Shown in pieces: positions 1 through 10,666 of a stretch of DNA of 64,000 bases. The DNA is from Verticillium longisporum (taxonomy: Eukaryota; Ascomycota; Sordariomycetes; Glomerellales; Plectosphaerellaceae): the NCBI GenBank assembly GCA_019188255.1, contig JAETXT010000014.1, forward strand, positions 1,550,001 to 1,614,000, given 5' to 3'. The stretch's first letter is position 1. Every line of letters starts with the position of its first letter. The notes under the pieces were generated by a model. That model was given only the letters and a program-made list of their open reading frames with translations. It did no database searches and was not told the DNA's origin. Both the position numbers and the translations under genes were made by a program.

Positions 1-710
1 AACGGCTTTTGAGATGGACGGCTTCTCGGCCACGCAAAGAACCCGCATGATGACTCGGTCAAACTCAAAAGGGGGCGAGAGCTTGTGATGATCGAACAAC
101 GGTCGAGGACGTGGCAGTTGCCTGTGTGTCAAGAGCCGACGTGATATCTTGGGCGTGAAAAGCGAATCGTCGAGGGCATGGCGCGTCTCCCCTGCAAAAT
201 CACGGGGAGCAGACCAACACTCCGGATCTACAAAGACGCCTTGCGATGACGCTCCTTCAGCCAAGCCGCAAAACTCTCAAGCACACAAGACAGTGTGTTG
301 CCGGCCCCATCTCAGTCCTCTCTCACACTGAACGAGGGAAGATTTATTTGCGGCAGACGTTGAGAATGGGGTCAGCACTCAATCAAGCACATCTGGGCAC
401 GGAGCCTATCAAACGCGACGATCCACATCAGATGGCCTGCGGGAAGCTGCAGGGGGAGTCCCCGCGTTAAACCTGAACGGGACTGAACGGCAGGGGTTCT
501 TTGCTCAATGACATGAACCTGAGTCTATGACGCGCGCGCCCGTATTGATTTCGGGTACCTCCCTCGCCTGATGTCTTTCTATTCTGCCATCCTACTGCAT
601 CAGCTGCCGCCGGAAGGACGGTAGCCTCTATCGCGATACTCTTGTTCCGCACTTCCCATCGTCCCCCTCTCGACAGCTCGACGAAGCACGAAGCACGACG
701 CCCGCCGACA
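1..710. other. Intergenic / upstream region of the DUF1295 gene
   Basis: I see no gene here. The open frames are short and have no recognisable motif or fungal splice structure. The last 100 bases before 711 are pyrimidine-rich, as expected of a fungal 5' leader. Confidence 0.5.
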
Positions 711-1900
711 ATGGACGTACCCGCCACTATTGCCGCGTTTCCAGCGGCGTTGCCGACGCTCCAGCGCATCGAAGACTGCGCCAACTGGACGCTCACCGTC
801 AAGCCATTCATTCCCCAGCTCTTCGAACTCCCGAACCAGGTTCTCGAGAACATTGCCAGTCCCGCCGGCCTGCGCCAGCTCTACACCGAGACCAACCCCT
901 GATCTCTGGCTTTGCTGCCTCTTTGGCATTGTCCGTCATTTTTGCCATCGCCGCCGAGATCAACCGCAACTACTCCCAGGTCGACCGAGCGTGGAGTCTG
1001 CTGCCCAACCTCTACGTCGTTCACCTGGCTGTCTGGGCCAGGCTTGCCGGTATCGACGCCTCGAGGGTCGAGTTCCTCTGCTCAGCCACTACGCTGTGGA
1101 GTGTACGTCACAAGAGACTTGGATCCTGATGGAAGCCACTACTGACGAGTTCGACACAGGCCCGTCTGACCTTCAACTATGCTCGCAAGGGTGGCTACAA
1201 TGTCGGAAGCGAGGACTATAGATGGTACATGCCCCTGCGACGAGGCAGAACGAGTGCGTGCTGACTTGAACACAGGGAAATCGTACAGAAATACGTCCCG
1301 CACTGGGTCTTCTTCATCTTCAACATTGTCTTCATCGCCATCTACCAGAACATCCTCCTCTTCGCCTTCTCCTGCGCTCCCGCCTACGTCATTCTCCTGA
1401 CAACCCAGTTCGAGAAGGAAGTGGGCGCCTCCGACTGGGCATACTGCGGCATCATGCTGGCCCTGGACCTGCACGAGTAGATCAGCGACGGCCAGAAGTG
1501 GGACCACCACGCCGCCAAGCGCAAGTACCAGAAGGACGCCGAGGTCACTGGCGGCTTGACCCAGGCCGACCTGGACCGAGGCTTCCTGATAAAGGGCCTC
1601 TGGGCCCACTCCCGCCACCCCAACTTTGCCGCCGAGCAGCTTGTTTGGTTCATGCTGTACCAGTGGAGCTGCTACGCCTCGCGCACCCTGTTCAACTGGT
1701 CTTTCGTCGGGTCTGGCTCCCTGATCCTGTTGTTCCAGGGCTCTACCTGGCTCACCGAGCTCATCACGACCGGCAAGTATGCCGACTACAAGCACTATCA
1801 GAAGAACGTCGCCATGTTCCTGCCCACGTCTCTCTCGGGTTACAAGGCGCCACCGCCGACTGCGAACAGCACGTCCGAGAAGCGCAACGGCAAGAAGTGA
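711..1900 (+). CDS. DUF1295 (steroid 5-alpha-reductase-like) membrane protein, disrupted by one frameshift and one stop
   Basis: Multi-pass membrane protein of the DUF1295 family, related to steroid 5-alpha-reductase/ICMT-type enzymes. Substrate unknown. The start is ATG 711 (MDVPATIAAF). Exons join across introns 1103-1159 and 1225-1275, giving the family blocks LTFNYARKGGY, VGSEDYRW and WAYCG. The C-terminal signature is GLWAHSRHPNFAAEQ and the tail is lysine-rich. Two breaks are visible. At CCCC 896-899 one C is missing: with five Cs the frame runs TNP-LISGFAASLALSV, and as given it stops at 900-902. An in-frame TAG lies at 1478-1480, just before ISDGQKW, inside a conserved stretch. The rest aligns normally with the family, so these may be sequence errors. 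A recent pseudogene is the alternative. The gene converges on the phosphatase at 2092. Confidence 0.8.
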
Positions 1901-2091
1901 GGGAAACATGGATGAAATAAATGGCATCATGACACCACCGCTGATCCGTCTCGATACATCTTGGAGAATACTTCGTCGACTGTCCGCTCATGTTTTGCAT
2001 CTATATAGAATGCATCTAGATAGGTCTAATGTCTAACGTCAAGCATCATCTCCACTTGCTCGTGACCTTTTTTTTTTGCTTAAAAAGCAAT

Positions 2092-3178
2092 TCACTCGAT
2101 CTTGAGATCCCGGATACCATCGACGTAGTAGGCCGGCACGGCCATGGCATCCTCGGCCTCCCAGTCTGCCTTTGTGTTGACGCCAGTCAGCACAGCCAGC
2201 GTGCCGCCGAGCTTGCCCTCGATACCAAACTTGATGTCCGTGTTGAGACGGTCGCCAATCATGCACGTCCTCGCGCGGTCGAGGTGGAAGCGCCCCGTCA
2301 CGGCATCCATCATGGCCTGGCTCGGCTTGCCCAGCTCGAGGGGCTGCTTGCCGATCATGTTGACGAGGGGCACGCCGACGCTGCCGGCGCCGGGGAAGAA
2401 GCTGCCGTTCATGGGCAGGGTGCTGTCGCAGTTTGTGGCGAGGAAGACGGCGCCGCGGCGCAGGTACTGGTAGGCCGTGGCGAGCTTGAGGTAGTTGACG
2501 TGGAAATCGAGGCCCGCGAGCACGACGCCGACCTCGGGGTCGAGGGCCGAGCCGTCGGCGAGGGCGTCAAAGTCGGCGGGCTCAATGTCGCGGCGCAGGC
2601 GCGGGTCCGTGCCGCCGACAAAGGGCACGTTCTCGGCGCGCAGCTCGTCCTCGATGCCCGACTCGCCGAGGACAAAGACCTTGGGCTTGTCGGCGGGCCG
2701 GCGCAGGATGCGCGAGATGTAGATGGACGCCGAGTAGGCGGAGCCGAAGACGTCCTCGGGCGTGCACTTGATCGAGAGCTTCTGGAACTTCTTGTGGTAG
2801 TCTGCGCGGGACTTTGTCGAGTTGTTCGTCACGAAGATGGTTCGTTTCCCTGCTCGTGATGTGAGTGCGTGTTGGACCCTGGAGCTGGAGAGGGAGCGGC
2901 CCATGGAATGACTGACCTTGGGAGTGAAGATAGTCGATGGCCTCGGGGACGCCGTCAAAGAGGTGATCACCGGACCAGAGAACGCCTGTAACCTCATCGG
3001 TGAGTGACTAGATGGCCGTGAGACTTTTATGAGGCGTACCATCGCAATCGATGAGGAACGTCTGGGATGAGGTCAGCAAAGTCATCGAGTGAGACGGAGG
3101 GGGATAATCGCGCACGTCGAACTTGTTCAGGAACTCCTGAAGGGCAGCCTTGTCGCCGCTGAGGTACTTTGAAGACAT
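2092..3178 (-). CDS. PHO13: HAD-superfamily 4-nitrophenylphosphatase / phosphoglycolate phosphatase (PHO13 type)
   Basis: Cytosolic HAD phosphatase of the PHO13/PGP family, which in yeast and mammals clears phosphoglycolate and related toxic side products. Start ATG 3176-3178 (MSSKYLSGDK). Three introns interrupt the N-terminal third. After splicing the catalytic DxD motif reads FLIDCDGVLWSG, followed by IDYLHSQGKRTIFVTNNSTKS (threonine/serine motif II). Further down, GLDFHVNYLKL lies in the cap region, and the acidic motif IV is MIGDRLNTDIKFG. The protein is about 309 residues, typical for the family, and ends DGIRDLKIE. All catalytic residues are visible and there is no disruption. The 3' end faces the DUF1295 gene 192 bp away. 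Confidence 0.92.
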
Positions 3179-4464
3179 GATGGCGGATCTTGAAAGGCGG
3201 TTGTGTATTTTGGATGAGATGGTAAGAACGAGGTTGGTGTTAGTGAGATGTATTGTGGATAAGTGTCGTGCAGGAGTGAGCAGGATTAGTCACGTCATGA
3301 TGGTCCCCGTTCGGCTTTCTCTCCGATCAACGGCCGATGTACACCTCGCCGTCTTGTCCTGTGTGTTTTGGGGACAAGAAAATCGACGACGGTATTCATT
3401 CCGTCTTGCGATGCTTCATGACATGCATGGGATCGAGTCGATGGGTTGTATGAATTCTGATATACCATGATGTCGCGCCTCACATGGGAGCTAGGTAGAG
3501 CGGGTCGGTACTTCAACCTACCCCTCAACACCAGATTGTCGGGAGTTCATGATATGGACTCTCCCATGGCATGAGTGATTACATGGTCCCTGTGTACATG
3601 GAGCGAGCTGCTGGACTTCTGCTTCGTCATTGACATGACACATTTGCAATTGGACCATGGTCATGAAACTGGCCTGGGCAGATGAACCCGTGCAGGTATT
3701 TGGTGAGACTCTTTATCTTCGCGCTTACCTTACCTAGGTACCTAGGTAGGTAGGTAGAAAGGGCTGGCTGGCTGGGTAGTCAATTGTAGTGGTGTGTCTA
3801 CATAGGTACCTAGGCAGCTTGGTCTTCAGTGGTCACAGGCAAGAAGGTGTCGGCCACCGCTTCTATCAATGACCCCTGCCAATCGCGCACTCTGGTTCAC
3901 CGACGCTCACCGTTGACTGGCCCCTGCCTTCTCACCCGCATCCCCAACGCGCGAGCCACCTTCCCCGCGTGGGGGAACGCCCACCTGCCGTCTCAGTGGT
4001 GGCCTCGTACTAAAGCCCTTCACGTAACGGTTCACTTTCGTCCACCCAAGGCACACCGAGGACAAGTCCGGAAGTCGTGGGAGGTTGTGGAATGGTGCCG
4101 GACGAACCTGTGCGTCCCTGGTCACACCACAAGCACCTCACCTCGACCACCCCACGCAAGCCTGGGCCAAAGCTGTAACCCGGCTGACCCTGCCAATCCT
4201 TAAAGTTCACGAGTTACCTGCCTGATTCCTCTTCCCGTCAGCCTTTGACTTTTGACCTTTCATTTCAAGTTTGATTGTACTTCTTCCGATAGCTCCGGTA
4301 CCTCAAGCTGTCAGCCCTTTTCTATCGAGCAGTTCGCTCCCAGGCAAGCCCTCTTCATCATTTCTCCCCGTGCCTCACCACAGACCGATCATTTCCCACG
4401 ATCAATCAAACGCCAAAAGAACCGCAATCGCCAGAAGCCATCAAACACCATCACCAAAGTGAAC
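3179..4464. promoter_or_regulatory. Divergent intergenic region with TACCTAGGTA palindromes
   Basis: No gene is supportable. The region separates the minus-strand phosphatase from the plus-strand gene at 4465. A cluster of overlapping TACCTAGGTA/GGTAGG palindromes lies at about 3726-3757 and a further copy at 3803-3815. The 4200-4464 part is C/T-rich and is probably the 5' leader of the next gene. Confidence 0.5.
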
Positions 4465-4941
4465 ATGACCGTATCCTCCCAGGCCGCCGGCTTCCACGCT
4501 CAGCCCTCCGCCGCAGCACCTCCCACCACCGTCACCATTCCTCCCCTCACACCAACGTCGGGCTCGACCTCGTCCACAGACCCCTCTCCCACCACCACCT
4601 CGCCCACCCTCGCAGACCACCGCCCCTCGATCGCAAAGGCCTACACGGCCCCGCCCCCGCTGGATCGCCAGTTCCCCAAGCCCCCGTCCGACATTGACCT
4701 CACCGAGGCCCTCCGCCGCGCCCCCGGCCGCTGGACCATCCAGGGCAGCATCAGCGCCAAGGAGGCCGCGCCCCGCCAGCCGCGCGCCGATCGCGACATT
4801 GAGCAGCTCAAGGCCCAGCGCATCATCGACCTCGAGACTGCCAAGGCGCAATTGTTCGCCTACAGCGACAGCATGCAGGAGGAGGTCGTTGCGCGTGAGA
4901 GGCTGCGTCGGACGCAGAGCATCGCCAAGAAGACCGCTTAG
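4465..4941 (+). CDS. Conserved-looking hypothetical protein, proline/serine/threonine-rich N-terminus
   Basis: Single-exon gene of 158 residues. I prefer ATG 4465 (MTVSSQAAGF) to the in-frame ATG 213 bases upstream, because the preceding bases (gtgaac) suit a fungal start and the upstream stretch reads like leader. The first half is low-complexity and rich in P, S and T. The second half is charged and probably helical: FPKPPSDIDLTEALRRAPGRW, then DIEQLKAQRIIDLETAKAQL, then EEVVARERLRRTQS. There is no signal peptide, membrane segment or known catalytic motif. I do not recognise the family. The charged C-terminal half suggests a real gene. Confidence 0.65.
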   Translation: MTVSSQAAGFHAQPSAAAPPTTVTIPPLTPTSGSTSSTDPSPTTTSPTLADHRPSIAKAYTAPPPLDRQFPKPPSDIDLTEALRRAPGRWTIQGSISAKEAAPRQPRADRDIEQLKAQRIIDLETAKAQLFAYSDSMQEEVVARERLRRTQSIAKKTA

Positions 4942-5257
4942 ATACCGACACACGGATATGGAATGTGCGATTCATAACAAAAAAAATCCCTGAAAGCCCC
5001 AGTTCCAAAACGGAACTCGGACGCTCGACCATTCGAAAATTGGCGTTACACGAGTGAGCCGCAGCGGAGAGGACATGATCAACGAAAGGCGACGACGGAC
5101 GGAGTTCTTTACGGAGGGTTCAGCAGGTTTAGTAATGGGAGATATTGTACAGTACCAATGAAAGCTCCCAATTTCCATGACAAGTGGCTCACGCCCACTC
5201 GTGACACAGCTAGTTCGACACAGATGGCAATCGCGAGACATGTCCCGAGCAGCCCCT
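4942..5257. other. Intergenic, convergent 3' ends
   Basis: This short gap lies between the plus-strand gene ending at 4941 and the minus-strand gene ending at 5258. I see nothing beyond a short A-run near 4979. Confidence 0.4.
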
Positions 5258-5991
5258 CTAAGTGAGGCGGGATCCCAGTGTGAACCCGTAGGCGATCGTC
5301 GCGATGAACGTGCCCAGGTTCAACAGCGACGAGATGCCGTGCATCTTGCCAAAGCGCTTGTTCAGCGCCTGCATCTCCTGCGAGTGGGGCGCCGGATCGT
5401 AGCTCTTCTTGCCGTCCTTCTTCTCTGTTCTGCTGTCAGTCATGTGCTTGCTCGCTCCACCCCTGGGGAGGACAGGCGGTTGAGGGGCATGCGTCAGACC
5501 TTGGGCGTAGCGGGCAGCCATGATCTTCTGCGTCGCGGGCAGGACCACCAGCAGGTTGACGGCACCGGTGACGAAAATCGTAGCAATGGGCAGCAGGGTG
5601 CCACGGAAGTTTGATTCGTCGAGAAGGCCGCTGAGGCCAGAGGCAACGCCGAGCGGGTTGCTGCTCCCGGGATAGGTCAAGGCGAGGATGGCGGGGAGGG
5701 CCGTCTGGAGGGCGAAGTAGATGGGGAAGAGAGCATTCTGGGCGGCCGAGAATGAGGGGCGCTCGAGCACCCGGAACATGGTGATGCCATTGACGAAGGA
5801 CTGAAGGGTCAGCAGAGAGTTTGCCCGTCAGATCCTGAGCAAGCGCCTACGTGGAAGAAGGTCGTTCCCAGGAGCGTGCCGTAGCTGTTGATCGTTAGGC
5901 GCCGATGAGACTCCTGAGTGCTCTGCGAGCAGGGGCCAACCTACGAGATGATGTGGTACGGTGCCGGGGAAAAGAAGATGGAGCCCGCCAT
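5258..5991 (-). CDS. TMEM205-like (DUF4149) integral membrane protein
   Basis: Small multi-pass membrane protein resembling the fungal DUF4149/TMEM205 family; molecular role unknown. Start ATG 5989-5991 (MAGSIFFSPAPYHIIS). Three introns are needed. They join YHIIS to YGTLLGTTFFH, then SFVNGITMFRVLERP, then a hydrophobic body (ALFPIYFALQTALPAILAL; GTLLPIATIFVTGAVNLLVV; PATQKIMAARYAQ). The third intron leads to the soluble loop EKKDGKKSYDPAPHS, and the C-terminal block is LNKRFGKMHGISSLLNLG. The conserved features are FVNG near the N-terminus, RFGKMHG, and four predicted membrane segments. The length of about 180-190 residues is normal for the family. The start abuts the AT-rich island, making this the last core gene before the accessory segment. 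Confidence 0.85.
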
Positions 5992-6292
5992 TTTGAACAC
6001 AGGAGCAATCAAGCTGCACGGTTTGGGTGAGCTTGTGTTGTGTGAAGGCAGAGAGAAGACTGTAACTTGAAGCGCACAAGGTAAAGTACCTTCTCTCATG
6101 AGAGCAAGTTGTAGTCGTCAACACTCCATGGTCCGATACGTCACGGCAATTGAGGTCCCCACTATTGCGGGTTATGCCTAAGGCAAGTCAGGCCACAGGC
6201 GGCCACAAGGCACGGGCACAGGGCAGGCCATTCCATTCGTATCACTCACTACTAACTACGGCCCTGATCGTCTCGAGTATTTAGGAGGCTAT
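5992..6292. other. Boundary between core gene promoter and AT-rich island
   Basis: This is the promoter side of the TMEM205-like gene. From about 6240 the composition shifts toward A/T, leading into the inverted-repeat element at 6293. No gene is seen. Confidence 0.45.
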
Positions 6293-6459
6293 AGCTCACC
6301 TGACCATTGGGTATCGACCTGAGCTGACCATTGGGTCCGCTTTTAATTTACGCTAAGCCTCTTTAGGAACTGACCTGACTATTGAGGGGTACTAGAATGG
6401 GGTGAAAGTATTAAAATAGGCTTACCTAAGATTAACTGATTTCCCTATCTTCGATAATC

Positions 6460-6528
6460 TATTCTGAATCGATTCTGAATCGATTCTGAATCGATTCTAA
6501 ATCGATTCTAAATCGATTCTAAATAGAT
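6460..6528. repeat. Short tandem array, 11-bp unit
   Basis: About six consecutive copies of an 11-bp unit of the form CGATTCTGAAT. The later copies change GAAT to AAAT (a G-to-A transition). The array lies inside the TIR element. Confidence 0.8.
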
Positions 6529-6589
6529 TATTTTCTAAAAAATAAGAAAAAAATTAAAAGCTTTATTATATAGCTTTAATAAGCTAACC

Positions 6590-6764
6590 TTAATAGATTT
6601 AATAGTCTAGCCTTAATAGATTTAGTAGTCTAGCCTTAGTAGACTTAGTAGTCTGACCTTAGTAGACTTAGTAGTCTAACCTTAGTAGACTTAGTAGTCT
6701 GACCTTAGTGGTCTGGCCTCAATGGATTTAGTGGTCTGACCTCAGTGGACTTGGTGGTCTGGCC
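6590..6764. repeat. Tandem array, 23-bp unit, with graded transitions
   Basis: Seven full copies of a 23-bp unit plus one 14-bp partial copy. Each full unit consists of a TTAGTAGACTTAG-like part and a TAGTCTGACC-like part. Reading left to right, the units change from A-rich (TTAATAGATTTAATAG) through TTAGTAGACTTAGTAG to G-rich (TCAGTGGACTTGGTGG). The differences are transitions. The array is internal to the TIR element. Confidence 0.8.
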
Positions 6765-7144
6765 TCCGTTGTATTAGGTAACTAAGGCCGTGATATTCCG
6801 ATATAGCTTTTAATCGCACCCTATAGCACCCCCTAATGGTCAGGTCAGTTCCTAAAGAGGTTTAGCGTAAATTAAAAGCGGACCCAATAGTCAGCTCAGG
6901 TCGATACCCAATGGTCAGGTGAGCTTATACCTCAGTATTTAGCGCTAAATGTATTTAGTTCCAAGTGACTTCTTGAAAACGGCACTAGCGTACTATTTTA
7001 GAAGTACCTCTTTTAACCCTTATTCTATCTTCGATTTTAGACGGCCGGATTAAAGATATTCCATCCTAAAACTACTTATTTAAGCATTATAGGGCTAGGG
7101 AGAGCTAGGAGTATAGTATCTATTTAGTACTATAGGAGATAGGG

Positions 7145-7387
7145 TGTTACGGGCATAGCGGACAGGCAGTCAAATGAACCCCGTCACGTGACCACGGGCC
7201 AGTGATCACCGAGACGTGATTCCCTTCGGTGATCACGGAACCGTAATCACCGGCAGGCGGTCACCGCACAGTGATCACGGAACCGTGATCACCAGCCCGG
7301 ACGATTCCTAGTCACATGACTAGGAATCATAATATATAGAGAATTCCTATGCACCCTCCTAATAGGGAAGGGTATCTTAATATAACA
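7145..7387. mobile_element. Putative LTR (solo or remnant) of a fungal LTR retrotransposon
   Basis: A 243-bp unit starts TGTTACGGGC and ends ATATAACA, so it has the TG...CA ends of an LTR with a 5-bp TGTTA/TAACA inverted terminus. Inside are a GTCACGTGAC box, several GTGATCAC palindromes and a TATATA box (about 7331-7338), a layout like fungal LTR promoters. I do not see a clear 5-bp target duplication (flanks TAGGG and CCTTA), nor a second LTR in the window. It may be a truncated element whose interior is the AT-rich DNA to the right. Orientation is taken from the TATA box and is tentative. Confidence 0.5.
7183..7328. repeat. Cluster of near-perfect palindromes
   Basis: GTCACGTGAC lies at 7183-7192. 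GTGATCAC lies at 7202, 7229, 7271 and 7285. Positions 7271-7292 form an inverted repeat with 10-bp arms (GTGATCACGG/CCGTGATCAC) around AA. Positions 7229-7250 are the same unit with one G-to-A change. Positions 7303-7328 are another inverted repeat with 12-bp arms (GATTCCTAGTCA) around CA. Confidence 0.8.
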
Positions 7388-9098
7388 CCTTAAATTGAGT
7401 GTTTGAGATCTGAGATCACTGGTCCCTGCGGCTACGACTATATTATAGGGTCTTATAACCCTTCTAGTAGCTGAAATAAAAGCTAAACTATATCGATATC
7501 TATATTATTAGAAAGAAAAAAAGCGGAGCTATATAATAGTATAATTTTTATACGATTCTATAGAACTATTAAGCAGCAATAACCGTTTAACTTCTCTTAT
7601 CTCTTATTAGCTTAGTTAATAAGCTAGAGTAGAACCGACTCCACTTCCCCGCAGATATAGAGGTGGTCTAAGCGCCTTGTCTACGCCTAGTCCCTGAGGG
7701 TCAGTCTGTTAGATATAGAGCAATTCCCCCGACCTGATTTTTAGGGTTTTTACTATAATAATATATCTTCATTTTTAAGTAAAATCGTTACTTCCCATTA
7801 TGCAATAATTCCCGTCCAATTTCAATGCCCTTAACTATTATAAACGGATACTCTTCCAGATAGGCCCTACTTCCCTTAGGGTCAATCCGAGCACTTACAT
7901 TAACTTAATCGGAAAACGCCTACCTCCGTTCCCATCGAAAAATACACCATTCTATAGCCAAAAATCAGGGCTACTAAGATCTTAAATCCATTCTTTCCTC
8001 CAACGCTTCCTTCTCGAGATATAACGACTTCTATCTCTCCCTTCCTCTTATACTCCTTTAATAATTTATCTCTCTACGATCCCTTTATCTATTAAGATAA
8101 TATTACCTTTAGTCGTTGCCTAGAACCTAGATCAACAAGTACTAAAAGGGTGCTCTAATTAATTAGTACTAAGTTGAAAATCCCTTCCTATTTAGGGAAG
8201 GTCTAAATGAAATAGGGGCCCCTACTAGTATAGTATATTCATCCTATAATATCTAGTTAAATGTTGGCCTACCGTTTATTTAGTGCAAAACGCCTATTGA
8301 ATTAGGTAAAGCATTATGAGTACGGGCTATATTATATGCAGGTCGATGATTTTTTAGCACTAAATCCTCGAGACGATCAGGGCCTTTTTAACACCTCTAT
8401 ACTAACATCGTCTCGCAGGGTCCACGTAGTGGAGGACGTGAAGGCGGGGTTGGGCAATATCGCTCGATCCTCTCTTCGAGGCGAAAAGAGTGACTTTAGG
8501 TCATGGGGCAACACAAGTGATCATGTCATACTTGGACGCATCTACGCAGGAGGTTTTTTCGGCCTCGTATGGAATAAATCAATATGCACGATCTTTTTTA
8601 TCTGCATATACCTCTGGCGATTACTTTTATATTGGCGCCGTACTCGCCTCATGTCCCTTATCCTAATTGTCTTCCCACATACTTCACTCAGCGCCAACGA
8701 GAATGTTATCTGTCCTGGACCGGTGTGAGCCATCCCGATCGTTTGTCCAAGGATGGCCATGGTCGGACATCAACCACAGAGAGAGCTCGTGGCTTAGCAC
8801 CTATGAGAGCGACCATGCTTAGTGTGATATTTTAAGCCTCCCAGTGATGCACAGCGGCATGTAGCGTCGCTGGCACAGGCCTCTTTCTTGTAGCTGCCGA
8901 AGCCACTTTTGCCGCATCTGGTCTGGCAGTCGTGGGGTTCGGTGTAAATGGCATGGTTCTCGGTACGCTCCATTCATCACCCCGGAATCGACCTGGGCCA
9001 CTTTGTACTCAATGCGAACCTCAGCCATCTATCAGGGTCAACGGCTGGGGGTTTTCAAAGCGGTATTGGAAGTATTGCCGCCCCAAGTGGTCCTCGCT
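7388..9098. other. AT-rich degenerate region (RIP-like), no gene
   Basis: The sequence is rich in TA dinucleotides and stop codons to about 8340, as expected of RIP-mutated transposon DNA, and then returns to mixed composition. The longest open frame (8336-8728, 130 codons) has no recognisable motif and I do not call it. Positions 8740-9098 lie downstream of the kinase gene and probably include its 3' UTR. Confidence 0.5.
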
Positions 9099-10666
9099 TC
9101 AGCCACTTGCGTCTGATGCGAGGAGATCCTTCTCAATGAACGAATGAGTCAAGAGGTCTGCCATCAGACTCCGTTCATCAGGATCTGTTACGATCATCTT
9201 CTTGATCAGGTCAAGGAAAACGTCTCTCTCCTCATCATGCGGGTGCCTAGACGAGTTTCGGTTCGCCTCACGCGCTTCCCAGGCTTTAAACCGGTCAAAG
9301 GAGACTAGACCTGGAAACTGTTAGTATCACATTCTCCATTGCAGCGAAGAAGAAATGTCAGATGGAACGCACCATTTCCATCGTGGTGATCCCGCTTTTT
9401 CCAAATTTCGGGCCAAGTCTTCGGCGGAGGCCCACCAAGTTGAATCGCCCGAACGAGATGGTCATTGAGAGAACCCCACGTCGAAATGAGTTCATTCCCC
9501 GACTTAATATGGTACAACTAAATAAAGCTATTAGCGCCAGTATCACGAAAGCACACACAGGGTACCTACCGTACAGCCGACCGCCCAGGTATCAGCGGCC
9601 TTGCTCCAAATAGAACCCACTTCGCCTTTGTAAATTTCGTGGATTACGACCTCTGGAGGGCGAATCGCGTTAGGCACCGCTCCTGCCAATAATGGGACAT
9701 TCTCAGATATCCTGTAGGCTAATCGAGTGAATCATTAACATGAGCAGGGTTCTAGGAAGAAGACTAGATAACAACTTACATCTTCCAAAGTCCAGTATCC
9801 TAATCGACATTGCCGAGCTTGCGGGGAATGAATTCGAAGCTTGCAAAAATTCCGCCAACGACACAGACGGAGTCAGATAGGGCGGCACCGAGTCCAATGG
9901 GAAGGATGGATCGCGTGGAACGACAGGAATAATTTCGGGATTCGCGAAGTATTCAGTGATGTCATCTTCATCGAATTGATCCAACTGTGGGAGTGCAATC
10001 CCAAAGTTGCCCACGTGGGGATCTGTACGACGTTAGTTTATCGAGTTTATCTGATGCGTACCACTGATTGTACCTCCGTGTGCTATCCCATGTTCATGAA
10101 GGAATGCAATGCTCTGTACGATTTGACGTATAGCCCCAGAGGAACACTGTCGCCTCACATCTGGGTCGCTCAGAGGGGAGACCACCTCGGTCACTAAACA
10201 TTCGTGGCATCCATTCGGCCCCTTGATAGTAAAGACGTCAAAGAGTTGAATAACTCCCTGATCACCATCCTTTTCGAGCACGATTTTGCGGAGATCGGAC
10301 AGGATTTCTGTTTCTCTGCTCACGTGAGGCGTGTCCGACCCTTGACAGACTTTAACAGCAACATATCGTCTGTGAGATGTGTATCAGTATTTCTGCACCA
10401 TTCGATCAGGAACCCACATACTCCTCAACAAGATCGCGGGCGAGCCAGACCGTGGCAAATGCTCCGAACCCGAGTTTCAACATGACACGGTATCTGGGTT
10501 TCTTAGCCGGATCGCTGACACAGGTGGCCAGCTTGGGAAGGATGTCGCCTAGTCTGATCGGATGCAGTCCATATCGTGAGTATTTCGTCAGATCTTCACA
10601 CCGTAATTCATCTCCAGTGTAGAAGAATTGGCCGAGTTGGCCGACCATGCAGTTTGTAGCAGCCAT
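9099..10666 (-). CDS. SRPK-type serine/threonine protein kinase
   Basis: Fungal SR-protein-kinase-like enzyme of about 427 residues, with six exons. Start ATG 10664-10666 (MAATNCMVGQLGQFF). The N-terminal approach HPIRLGDILPK is typical of SRPKs. Visible kinase motifs in order: glycine loop LGFGAFATVWLARD, lysine motif RYVAVKVCQ, alpha-C glutamate in SRETEILSDL, catalytic loop HGDPHVGNFG (Asp and Asn present), DFG in IRILDFGR, activation-loop end RPPE, and ADTWAVGCTLYH. The C-lobe ends LIKKMIVTDPDERSLMADLLTH and the stop is at 9099-9101. All introns have GT...AG ends and the reading frame is intact, so the gene is probably functional. The family is expanded and lineage-specific in many filamentous fungi. 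Its position between a transposon-rich island and a gene-empty stretch fits an accessory gene. Substrates are unknown. Confidence 0.88.

Larger units (their letters stand above)
6293..6925. mobile_element. 633-bp non-autonomous (MITE-like) element with ~98-bp terminal inverted repeats
   Basis: The left end (6293-6390, starting AGCTCACCTGACCATTGGGT) is the reverse complement of the right end (about 6828-6925). The arms match over about 98 bases. The few mismatches (ACCATT/ACTATT, AAGCCT/AAACCT, GACTATTGAG/GACCATTAGG) are all transitions. No transposase frame lies inside; the interior is AT-rich and filled by two tandem arrays. The flanks read ...GGCTAT and TATACC..., which allows a 3-bp TAT duplication, but the exact ends are uncertain by 1-2 bases. 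The long TIRs and lack of coding capacity suggest a MITE or a palindromic foldback element. The superfamily cannot be assigned from this copy. Confidence 0.75.

Noticed and set aside
1139..1930. 263-codon minus-strand frame
   Set aside because: It is antisense to the DUF1295 exons and reads through their introns without any motif.
6130..8340. Centromere-like AT block
   Set aside because: The block is only about 2 kb and contains definable transposon-type repeats; a RIP-decayed insertion explains it better.
8336..8728. 130-codon open frame next to the AT-rich island
   Set aside because: No motif, no plausible start context or exon partner, and it lies in degenerate DNA.
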